Source of the DNA: CAYLSV01 sp964386435
GTDB lineage: Bacteria > Planctomycetota > Phycisphaerae > Tepidisphaerales > Tepidisphaeraceae
DNA: 64,000 nt
Assembly (NCBI GenBank): GCA_964386435.1
Contig: CAYLSV010000006.1
Span: 1-64,000 of the forward strand
Direction of reading: 5' to 3'
Shown here: piece by piece, positions 16,058-23,425 of the stretch
How positions within the stretch are numbered: the stretch's first letter is position 1
How the letters are laid out: the number at the start of each line of letters is the position of its first letter
The notes under the pieces: model-generated
What the model was told of the DNA's origin: nothing
Database searches by the model: none
What the model saw: the letters and a program-made list of their open reading frames with translations, nothing else
Position numbers and translations under genes: made by a program

Positions 16058-17451
16058 ACGATCCTCCTTCCGCCGATCGTCAGCGGCACGGTTGGCCAAT
16101 TCGGGACATTGGCGGGCGAGTCGCAGTGGTAAAACTTGTGCAGCCGGTGGGCGTAGTGGCGGTAGCCGAAGTTGGTCGCGAGGCGGACCGGCAAGGGGGC
16201 CGGCGAGTGCCAGAGGCGGCGGGCGATGTTCGGCAGCGAATACGCCTGCTTCCACGCCGATTCGGTACCGCGTTGGAGCTGGTCGGCGGTCATCTTCGCG
16301 GGGCGAAAGACGACGTGCTGGCCGTCGTAGCGGCCGAGGTCGCGGTCGGTGATCCGGCCCTCGGCCTCCAGCCGGCGGTGCAGCGCGGTGCCGGGGAACG
16401 GCGTGACGACGGCGAACCGCGGCAAGTCGATCTTGGCCTCGACGGCGAAGCGGGCCGTCCGCTCGAAGTCGTCCGGCTCGTCGTGGTCGAGGCCGAACGT
16501 GAAGCAGCCCTGCACCGCAATCCGCTTCGCGTGCAGCTTGGCGACGAGGGCGGCATAATCCTCCGGTCGGTTGAAGCCCTTGCGGGTCAGATCAAGGTTT
16601 TCGCCGGAAACCGACTCGAAACCGACCAACAGCCCCCGGCACCCCGACTCGGCGGCGGCATCGAGCAAACCGTCGTCGCGGCCGATGAGCGTTGTGGCGA
16701 GGCCGTACCAGCGGATGTGCAGCGGCGTGAGCGCGGCAAAGAGTTCTCGCGCGTAGCGGCGGTCGGCGATGAGGTTCAGATCAACGAAGATCGCCCGCCG
16801 ATCCCGCCGTCCGTCAAGGTGCCGGCGGACGTCATCGGCGACCTCCGCCACCGGTTTCTGCAGCGGCCGGCGGCCCCAGGCGCTGGGCACGACGCAGAAG
16901 TCGCAGTCGTGGACGCAGCCCCGCGTCGCCTCAAAGACGTTGTCCGTCAGGTATCGCCGCCGGGGCAGCAAATCACGCCGCGGCCGCGGCGTGCCGGCGA
17001 GGTTTAGCGCGGGCGCTTGGTCGTACCGCGGCTTCAGCTCGCCGGCGGCGAAGTCACGCAAAAGCTGCGGCCAAGTCTCCTCGGCGTAGCCGACGACGAT
17101 CGTGTCGGCATGGCCCGATGCGCACATCGGGTCGAGCGTGACGTGCGGCCCGCCGAGCACGGTGGTGATGCAGCGCCGGCGCAGGCCGGCCGAAAGTTCG
17201 TAGGCCCGCGGCGCGGTGCCGGTGATGACGGTCAGTCCGGCGAGGTCGACGTCGAGGTCCGCCGGCACCTCCTCAATGCCCTCGTCGATCAGCACGAGTT
17301 CGTGCGGCAAATCGTCGGGCACCAGGGCGGCGAGCGTCGTGAGCGTGAGCGGTTTATACCGCAGCGACTTGCCGAAGATGCCGCCCTTGCTGCGGTAGAG
17401 CGGCCCCTTGGGCGAGATGAGGGCGATGCGAAGCGGTCGTTTCAAACTCAT
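16054..17451 (-). CDS. B12-binding-domain radical SAM enzyme
   Basis: 465 residues. RIALISPKGPLYRSKGGIFG opens the B12-binding-like domain, with TVLGGPHVTLDP further on; the radical SAM cluster motif RGCVHDCDFC lies near residue 210, followed by LLVGFESVSGENL and VVTPFPGTALHRRLE. It is a paralogue of the next gene downstream and is its neighbour by a four-base overlap. ATG 17451 follows a GGAG-containing leader and is the first gene of the minus arm. It faces the diiron oxygenase gene across about 60 bp, so the two arms probably share a control region. Reaction unknown; methylation or C-C bond chemistry on a lipid is an inference. Confidence 0.88.
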   Translation of the reverse strand: MSLKRPLRIALISPKGPLYRSKGGIFGKSLRYKPLTLTTLAALVPDDLPHELVLIDEGIEEVPADLDVDLAGLTVITGTAPRAYELSAGLRRRCITTVLGGPHVTLDPMCASGHADTIVVGYAEETWPQLLRDFAAGELKPRYDQAPALNLAGTPRPRRDLLPRRRYLTDNVFEATRGCVHDCDFCVVPSAWGRRPLQKPVAEVADDVRRHLDGRRDRRAIFVDLNLIADRRYARELFAALTPLHIRWYGLATTLIGRDDGLLDAAAESGCRGLLVGFESVSGENLDLTRKGFNRPEDYAALVAKLHAKRIAVQGCFTFGLDHDEPDDFERTARFAVEAKIDLPRFAVVTPFPGTALHRRLEAEGRITDRDLGRYDGQHVVFRPAKMTADQLQRGTESAWKQAYSLPNIARRLWHSPAPLPVRLATNFGYRHYAHRLHKFYHCDSPANVPNWPTVPLTIGGRRIV

Positions 17452-17511
17452 GATTGAACACTCCGGTTGCCTTGCGTCGGCGGCGGCGGGTTCGGTAAGG
17501 TGGCCGCCATC

Positions 17512-18459
17512 ATGGGGTCGCCCTCCGATCGCAAACAGGTGTCGCTGGCGGCGCTTGAACGTCATGCCCAGCGGCACGGTAAGCCGTGGGACGACCCGGC
17601 ACTAGCCCAAACTCCCGATTTAAACCGCCGTTTCACGGCCGACTCGCTCTGCCCGCTCGCCCACGCCCCGCTGTGGCCGACGCTCGGTGAGCGGCAGCGG
17701 CGGCGGTACAACCAGCTTGTTGGCCTCTACCAGAACGAGCTGACCGTCATGTTCGAGACGGGCATCGCGGCGACGGTCCTGCCGCGCCTGATCGGCGACC
17801 ATGCGTTGCCCGCCGAGCTGCGATCGGCGCTGGCGACGTTCCTCGAAGACGAGCGGCAGCACACCGCTGCGTTCCGCGCGCTCAACCATGCGGCCGCGCC
17901 GAGCTGGTACGAGGGCGGCGACTTCCACATCCTGCAACTGCCGGCGGCGCTGGCGGCGGGGTTCCGGCAGATCACGAAGCGGCCGGGAAAGTTTCCGTTT
18001 TTGTTCTGGATGATGCTCATCATGGAGGAGCGGTCGCTGATGATCAGCCGGCGGATCGCGGCGGAGGAGGACGTCTGCCCGCGGTGGGCGGCAGTGTTCC
18101 GGGCCCACCTGATCGACGAGGTGCGGCACGTGCAGACGGATTGGCATCTGCTCGATCGGTTCTGGCAGACGCGGTCGCACCTGACGCGACAAGCCAACGC
18201 GTGGCTGCTGCGGGCGACGGTGCTGGGGTTGTTCCTCAAGCCGGGGCGGGCGAACGTGCGGCTGGTGGACCTGCTGATCGCCGACTTCCCGGACCTCGCG
18301 TCGCGGCGGGCGGAGCTGGTCGCGGCGGTGCGGAAGCTTGGCGGCGCGGCGGGGTATCGGACGATGATGTACTCGCCGGAGTCCGCCCCGATCACTTGCA
18401 AACTTTTCGGCGAACTGCCGGAACTGCGGGGACTTTGGCCAAGGATGGCTCATGCTTGA
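17512..18459 (+). CDS. AurF-like diiron oxygenase
   Basis: About 315 residues, all-helical. Two ExxH motifs (EDERQH and DEVRH) with additional Glu in QNELTVMFETG and MEERSL give the six-ligand set of the AurF/p-aminobenzoate N-oxygenase family of ferritin-like diiron enzymes. In this family an amine or an unactivated C-H is oxidised. Start ATG 17512 is preferred; GTG 17500 and codons upstream are alternatives. It opens the plus arm of the cluster, and its end overlaps the desaturase start by 8 nt. Confidence 0.75.
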   Translation: MGSPSDRKQVSLAALERHAQRHGKPWDDPALAQTPDLNRRFTADSLCPLAHAPLWPTLGERQRRRYNQLVGLYQNELTVMFETGIAATVLPRLIGDHALPAELRSALATFLEDERQHTAAFRALNHAAAPSWYEGGDFHILQLPAALAAGFRQITKRPGKFPFLFWMMLIMEERSLMISRRIAAEEDVCPRWAAVFRAHLIDEVRHVQTDWHLLDRFWQTRSHLTRQANAWLLRATVLGLFLKPGRANVRLVDLLIADFPDLASRRAELVAAVRKLGGAAGYRTMMYSPESAPITCKLFGELPELRGLWPRMAHA

Positions 18460-19390
18460 CGTGCGACACGAAGACCTGCCGGCCGAGGTGCATTCGATCC
18501 CGAACGGCATCAACGCGGCGATTGTCGTCGGGCAGTGGGCCGGGTTCGTCGGGCTGGTGGCGCTCGTGGCGACCGTCTCGGGTTGGTGGCTGCTGTTGCT
18601 CGGGCCGGCGTTCGCGGTGTGGATGGTGGGCGTCTACAGCGCGGTCCACGAGGCGGAACACGGCGTGCTGTTTGGCCGGCCGATCTTCAACACGATTGGC
18701 GGCGTGCTGCTCTCGGCGCTGGTGCCGGCCCCGTACCACCTGCTGCGGCAATCGCACACCGGGCACCACCAGCGCAACCGCAGCGACGACGAAGCATTCG
18801 ACCTCTGGTTCCCCGGCGAGAGCCCGATCTGGAAGTGGGTGCAGTGGATCGGCATCCTGACCGGCGGGTTCTACGTGTTCGTCGCGCTGTCGAACGTGGT
18901 CGTGCTGTTCCTGCCGTTCGTCATGAAGCGGCAATTCTTTCGATTCGATCGGCCCAGCGGCGCGTTCATGGACTCGCTGAACCCGCGGTACAGACTGGTG
19001 ATGGCGCTCGAGGGGGCGGGTGTGATCCTGCTGCACGTCGGCGTCGTCTTGTCCATAGGCGTGCCGATTTGGAAGTACCTCGTGCTGTACGCCTGCTTCG
19101 GGGCGACGTGGTCGGCGCTGCAGTACGTGTTCCACTACGCCACGGAGCGACACGTGACGCGCGGGGCGCGAAACCTGTGGCTTTTCCCCGCAATTGACGC
19201 ACTTTGGCTGCACCACAATCTGCACCTGACGCACCACGAACACCCGACGGTGTCATGGATTCATTTGCCGAAGCTGCGGCGCGGCGGCCCGATCGGGTGG
19301 CTGCCGTGGCACTACTTGAAGATGTGGCGCGGGCCTCGGGCGGCGACGGATTCGGTGGCGAATCGGTTCGCGGGGAAGGTGGTGCGATGA
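18452..19390 (+). CDS. Membrane fatty acid desaturase
   Basis: 312 residues with four to six membrane helices and three histidine boxes: HEAEH, HTGHH and HHNLHLTHHEHP, the di-iron ligands of the integral membrane desaturase/hydroxylase family. It would dehydrogenate or hydroxylate an acyl chain. ATG 18452 lies inside the end of the oxygenase gene (ATGCTTGA overlap) and its own stop overlaps the next start as ATGA. Substrate unknown. Confidence 0.9.
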   Translation: MLDVRHEDLPAEVHSIPNGINAAIVVGQWAGFVGLVALVATVSGWWLLLLGPAFAVWMVGVYSAVHEAEHGVLFGRPIFNTIGGVLLSALVPAPYHLLRQSHTGHHQRNRSDDEAFDLWFPGESPIWKWVQWIGILTGGFYVFVALSNVVVLFLPFVMKRQFFRFDRPSGAFMDSLNPRYRLVMALEGAGVILLHVGVVLSIGVPIWKYLVLYACFGATWSALQYVFHYATERHVTRGARNLWLFPAIDALWLHHNLHLTHHEHPTVSWIHLPKLRRGGPIGWLPWHYLKMWRGPRAATDSVANRFAGKVVR

Positions 19391-20028
19391 CGATCGGCTT
19401 GGGCACGAAGCTGGCGATGGTGGCGATGGGCTACGTGCCGCTGCTGCACGCGGGGGGCACGGTGGCGGCGGCGGTGCTGCTGCCGGGGTGGTGGAAGTGG
19501 CTGGCGTTCGCGTGGCTGCTGTTGCTGCCGGCGGCGGTGGTTCGGGTGTCGCAGCTTGCGTGGCCGATGCGGCGGGAGAGCGCGGTGGGCGGGCCGGGAT
19601 TTTTGCGGTGGTGGTGGCAGGCGCAGTGGCAGGTGTTCTTCAATCGGTTGCCAATGATCGAGGAGTGCGTGCGGCTTGTTCCGGGGGTTTACGCGGTTTG
19701 GTTGCGGCTGTGGGGGTCGCGCATCGGGCGGCTGGTGTACTGGACGCCGGGGCTTCGGGTGCTGGATCGGCAACTGCTGGACCTCGGCGACGGCTGCACG
19801 TTCGGGCAGCGGGTGTCGCTCAACGGCCACGTGATCGGGCCGCACCCGGCAACGGGCGAGATGACGCTGCTGACCGGTCCGGTGCGGGTGGGCAACNNNN
19901 NNNNNNTGGTTGGGGCGCAAAGCACGCTGCTGCCGGGCTGCTGGGTGGGCGACGGCGAGGTCTCGCCGAGCCGGGTGGCGTTTCGGCCGTTCACCGGATT
20001 CGCGGGTGGGAAGCGGGTGACGGCGTGA
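19387..20028 (+). CDS. Left-handed beta-helix (hexapeptide) acyltransferase-like protein
   Basis: About 213 residues. Two N-terminal membrane helices are followed by an amphipathic region and then hexapeptide-type turns (LGDGCTFGQRVSLNGHVIG, VGAQSTLLPGCWVG) as in LbH O- or N-acyltransferases. A 10-nt N run (19897-19906) falls in the repeats but the frame agrees on both sides. Coupled by four-base overlaps with the desaturase and PAP2 genes. Probably transfers an acyl group at the membrane; the acceptor is unknown. Confidence 0.65.
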   Translation: MTIGLGTKLAMVAMGYVPLLHAGGTVAAAVLLPGWWKWLAFAWLLLLPAAVVRVSQLAWPMRRESAVGGPGFLRWWWQAQWQVFFNRLPMIEECVRLVPGVYAVWLRLWGSRIGRLVYWTPGLRVLDRQLLDLGDGCTFGQRVSLNGHVIGPHPATGEMTLLTGPVRVGNXXXXVGAQSTLLPGCWVGDGEVSPSRVAFRPFTGFAGGKRVTA

Positions 20029-20618
20029 ATCTCGCGGCCCAGTGGCGGATGAAGGTGTGGCTCGGGGCTGCTCTGGGCGTGTTCTTCTGCGTCGGCTACT
20101 TCACGTTGCAGCGGCATCCGTTTCGGCCGCCCGCGACGTTGCCGCTGACGGCAATCGATCGGGCGGTGCCGTTCGTGCCCGGGTGGGCGTGGGTGTATCA
20201 ATCGGTTTACTTGCTGATGCCAACCGGGTGGTTGGCGACGCGGCGGGCGGAGCTTTGGCGGTACGCGGCGGGGTTCGTCGGCATCGCGCTGGTCGGCTTC
20301 GCATGTTTTACCGTGTATCCGACCGCCGCCCCGCGGCCGGCAATGGTGCCAGACTCGGGCATGTACGGCCTGCTCGTCAGCTACGACGGCGTGGTCAACG
20401 CGTGGCCGTCGCTGCACGTGGCGCTGGCGACATACCACGCGCTGCTCGTCGGCCGCCTTGTCGGCGGTGGGTGGTGGACGCCCCTGCTGGCGGCGTGGGT
20501 CGGGCTGATCGCGTTCTCGACGCTGGCGACGAAGCAGCATTACGTCGTCGATCTGCCGCCGGGGTTGCTGCTCGGGTGGCTTGGCGACCGCTTGGCGTGG
20601 ATGGGCGACGATGCTTGA
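20025..20618 (+). CDS. PAP2-family membrane phosphatase or phosphotransferase
   Basis: 197 residues and about five to six helices. AWPSLHVALATYHALL and TKQHYVVDLPPG contain the PSxH and HxxxD catalytic motifs of the inositolphosphotransferase-like (Aur1-type) PAP2 branch, which transfers lipid-linked head groups. GTG 20025 overlaps the preceding TGA as GTGA; ATG 20049 is an alternative. In this cluster it could place or remove a phospho head group on the product lipid, an inference from family and neighbours. Confidence 0.8.
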   Translation: MNLAAQWRMKVWLGAALGVFFCVGYFTLQRHPFRPPATLPLTAIDRAVPFVPGWAWVYQSVYLLMPTGWLATRRAELWRYAAGFVGIALVGFACFTVYPTAAPRPAMVPDSGMYGLLVSYDGVVNAWPSLHVALATYHALLVGRLVGGGWWTPLLAAWVGLIAFSTLATKQHYVVDLPPGLLLGWLGDRLAWMGDDA

Positions 20619-21525
20619 GGCACCATCGGCCGAGGCGTTCGCGACGGTGCCGCGGGGGTGGTACGTGTTCGGGGACGTGCCGGCGAACCGGCCGGTGTCG
20701 CGGACGCTGCCTTGGGGCGAGGTGGTGTGTTGGCGGACGCCGGGCGGGCTGGCGGCGACGGCGGCGCGGTGCTGGCACATGGGGGCCGACCTCGGCGGCG
20801 GCGAGGTGGTCGATGGCTGCGTGAGCTGCCCATTCCACGGCTGGCAATTCGGTGCCGACGGGCGGTGTGCGGCACAGCCGGCGGCGCGGCTGGAGACGTT
20901 CGCGGTGGCCGAGGCGGAGGGGCGGGTGTACGTCGCGCCGACGGCCGAGCCGCCTTGCGCGGTGCCGACGTTCGGGCTGGATCTGGTGAGCGCGCCGGCG
21001 TTCTCGTTCGATGTCGCCTGCCCGTACTGGTTGGTCGGCGGCAACGGGTTCGATGCGGCACACTTCCGCTACGCCCACGATCGGCGGCTGGTCGGCGAAC
21101 CAACGGTGTCGTCGCCCCACCCGCTGGCGCGCCGCATTGTGGCGACGTTCGAGGTGACGGGGGACGACGTCCGCGACCGGTTGCTGCGGCTGGCGGCCGG
21201 CGGGCGGGTGACGCTGGACGCGACGGTGTGGGGCGGCACGTTGGCGCTGGTCCGCAGCACCTTCCGCCGCAGCCAGACGTTCGGCCTCGTGGAACTGCGG
21301 CCGATCGATTCGTGCACGCGGGTGACGGTCTGGATCCACGTCCGCCGGCAACTCGGGGCGGCGGCGCTGGCGCGGGTGCGGACGAACTTCGTGCGGGCGT
21401 TTCTTGCGCCGGACGTGGCGTTGTTGCAGGGGGCGCGGTATCACCCGGATCGGCTGACGGCCGGCGACCGAATCCTGACCGACTACTTCCGCTGGCTCGC
21501 GCCGGCGACGCACGGAGAGACATGA
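20611..21525 (+). CDS. Rieske non-heme iron oxygenase
   Basis: 304 residues. The 2Fe-2S site reads CWHMGADL and CPFHGWQF (Cys-X-His twice). The mononuclear iron region NGFDAAHFRYAHD gives the expected two His, with an acidic ligand likely further on. The C-terminal half is the variable substrate domain. ATG 20611 overlaps the PAP2 stop by 8 nt (ATGCTTGA, as at the desaturase start) and its stop overlaps the next ATG. It would hydroxylate or dehydrogenate the cluster product; no dedicated reductase is encoded here. Confidence 0.87.
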   Translation: MLEAPSAEAFATVPRGWYVFGDVPANRPVSRTLPWGEVVCWRTPGGLAATAARCWHMGADLGGGEVVDGCVSCPFHGWQFGADGRCAAQPAARLETFAVAEAEGRVYVAPTAEPPCAVPTFGLDLVSAPAFSFDVACPYWLVGGNGFDAAHFRYAHDRRLVGEPTVSSPHPLARRIVATFEVTGDDVRDRLLRLAAGGRVTLDATVWGGTLALVRSTFRRSQTFGLVELRPIDSCTRVTVWIHVRRQLGAAALARVRTNFVRAFLAPDVALLQGARYHPDRLTAGDRILTDYFRWLAPATHGET

Positions 21526-22121
21526 TGCTGATCCTCGCAATGCTGCTGGGCACGCTCGCCGCCGAGCCCGAGCCGCTCGACCTCGACGCCGCCGCCGAGG
21601 TGCTGCGCGCGGAGTTGGAGGCGGCGTACGTCGCCGAAGACTTCGAGGCGATGAGCCGGTACCTGCACCCGGAGGTTTACATCGTGTTCCCCGACGCCAC
21701 GGTGCTTGAGGGCGTCGACGAACTGGCGGCGTACCACGCCCGGATGATGACCGGCGACGACGCGATCGTCATCGAGTACGAGGCCAACCCGGAGGTTGAT
21801 CGGCGGTACACCAGCCGCGACGCGATCGTCTCGCAGGGCCGCATGAACGACGTCTACACGCTGGCCGACGGCACGGTGCTGGCGCTGGACAGTCGGTTCA
21901 CGGCGACGCTCACCCGCGTGCCCGACGGGCCGGCGGAGACGGGCGGGTTCGTGATCCGCAGCTTCCACAGCTCGACCAGCGCGTTCGACAACCCGGCCCT
22001 GCGGATGGTCGCCGGCCGCGCCGCGCTGTACGCCGGGCTGGCGGCGGGCGTGTTGATGCTGATCGTGGGCGCGCTACTCGGCTGGCTGATCGGCCGACGT
22101 CGCGCGGCGGCGGCGAAGTAG
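21522..22121 (+). CDS. NTF2/SnoaL-like protein with signal peptide and C-terminal anchor
   Basis: 199 residues. A short hydrophobic N-terminus, then residues about 20-150 with AAYVAEDFEAMSRYLHPEVYIVFPD and a later VIRSFHSSTS stretch typical of the NTF2-like cone fold, then one helix and an Arg-rich end (IGRRRAAAAK). Last gene of the plus arm, coupled by ATGA. Its 3' end overlaps the convergent PEP-CTERM gene by 48 bp. It could bind the lipid product outside the membrane, or act as an isomerase or cyclase; no catalytic assignment is possible. Confidence 0.7.
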   Translation: MMLILAMLLGTLAAEPEPLDLDAAAEVLRAELEAAYVAEDFEAMSRYLHPEVYIVFPDATVLEGVDELAAYHARMMTGDDAIVIEYEANPEVDRRYTSRDAIVSQGRMNDVYTLADGTVLALDSRFTATLTRVPDGPAETGGFVIRSFHSSTSAFDNPALRMVAGRAALYAGLAAGVLMLIVGALLGWLIGRRRAAAAK

Positions 22122-23378
22122 CAGGCCGCCGGTGATGACGAGGCCGGCCGCGGCCGGCTCGGGGATGGCGGTCGTCGGCGCGGTCCAGCGCATCAGCGGG
22201 TCGCCGATGAGGACGTTCTGCCAGCTGGTGAACTCGTTGCTCATCCAAATCGACTCGCCCAGCGTGTAGCCCTCGAGCATGGCCGGCAGCCACACCTCCT
22301 CGTGGCTGACGGCTTGGGCGAACGGTTCCCAAGCGTGGGCCGTCGCCGCGGTGCCGCCGGCGGCGAGCCATCCGGCGGCCAGCCCCTGCCCGCCGCGGTT
22401 GTTGCCGGGTATGAAGCTGTTGCCGTTGAAGCTCTCGTAGGTGCTGAAGATCGCACCGTCGGCCAGGTCGAAGTCGAGCGTGTCGGTGATGTACGTCGCC
22501 GGCGAGAGGTTGCCGTTGGTGCCGAGGCCGGCGTAGGCGATCACGTCCTGAGCGAGCGTTGTGATGTTGACCGCGGTGTCGTCGAAAGCGACGTTCATGC
22601 CGCGGGCCAGCGCCTCCTCACGTGCACCGCGGAGGAGCAATTGTCCGGTGTCGGTGCGGCTTTCGGTAAGCTGGTCGATGGGCGGGTTGAACCTCGGGTC
22701 GCGATCGAGCACGGCCGCCCCGGTGCCGGGGGTTTGGGCGCGGCCGAGCGCGTCGATCACGTCCTGCCGGGTGAAGCCGTCGAGGCGGGCGGTGAGCAGC
22801 AGGTTGCCCAAATCGCCGCCGGCGTTGCGGCTGCGGAAGTCGGCGAAACTCTCGAACGGCTCGTAGTTGGCCGCCCGCAGGAACACGTTCGGGTTTGGAT
22901 CGGCGTCGCCGCTGGCGACCTTGCGGTACGGGTTGATTTGCACCGACGCCGTCCCGATGAGCGGCGTCTCGCCGCGGGCCTTGCGGGCCAAATCGATGCC
23001 GGCCAGGGTCAGCTCGCTCTCGACGCTGCTGAACGTCGAGTCGGCGGTGAACTCGCCGGTGCCGGGGATCCGGTACGGCAGGCCCTTGGTGGTGACGAGG
23101 TATTGCACCTGCTGGAGGTTGTCGCGGGCCGAGAGGAACGCCTCGACCTGCGGCAGGTAGACGGAGTCGAACGTCTGGCGGTCGATGATTTCCGACGCCG
23201 CCGGCAAGCCGTTGATCGGCACGAGGAACGCCCCCTCGTGCAGAAGCTCGTAGCACTCGGCAATGTGCACGCTGTCGTCGTTGAGCGGGTTGTAGAGCAC
23301 CGCCACGTTGCTGCCATCCTGAGCCAGCGCGGCGGCGGGCAACGCGAGGACCACGGCGAGGATCGGCAGCTTCGGCAT
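22074..23378 (-). CDS. TIGR03790-type secreted protein with PEP-CTERM anchor
   Basis: 434 residues with signal peptide (LPILAVVLALPAAALA) and a PEP-CTERM tail IPEPAAAGLVITGGLLLRRRR followed by nine more residues. The body (NVAVLYNPLNDDSVHIAECY, LVTTKGLPYRI, NEFTSWQNVLIGDPLMRW) follows the TIGR03790 family, a planctomycete-rich group of unknown function related in layout to caspase-like or gingipain-like folds. ATG 23378 has TAGAAT 7 nt upstream and no Shine-Dalgarno. PEP-CTERM proteins are processed by an exosortase, not seen here. Confidence 0.82.
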   Translation of the reverse strand: MPKLPILAVVLALPAAALAQDGSNVAVLYNPLNDDSVHIAECYELLHEGAFLVPINGLPAASEIIDRQTFDSVYLPQVEAFLSARDNLQQVQYLVTTKGLPYRIPGTGEFTADSTFSSVESELTLAGIDLARKARGETPLIGTASVQINPYRKVASGDADPNPNVFLRAANYEPFESFADFRSRNAGGDLGNLLLTARLDGFTRQDVIDALGRAQTPGTGAAVLDRDPRFNPPIDQLTESRTDTGQLLLRGAREEALARGMNVAFDDTAVNITTLAQDVIAYAGLGTNGNLSPATYITDTLDFDLADGAIFSTYESFNGNSFIPGNNRGGQGLAAGWLAAGGTAATAHAWEPFAQAVSHEEVWLPAMLEGYTLGESIWMSNEFTSWQNVLIGDPLMRWTAPTTAIPEPAAAGLVITGGLLLRRRRATSADQPAE

Positions 23379-23425
23379 GACCGCGATTCTACCTGATGTC
23401 CGGCCGGGCGGTGGGTGAACTTGGC

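Noticed and set aside
17452..17511. Paired divergent promoters in the gap of the lipid cluster
   Set aside because: No convincing -35/-10 pair on either strand; TAAGGT lies 10 nt before ATG 17512, outside the spacing seen at other genes.
18452..22121. Carotenoid or hopanoid pathway from the desaturase, PAP2 and Rieske genes
   Set aside because: No prenyltransferase, squalene/phytoene synthase or cyclase is encoded; GH3 and AurF-like genes do not belong to those pathways.
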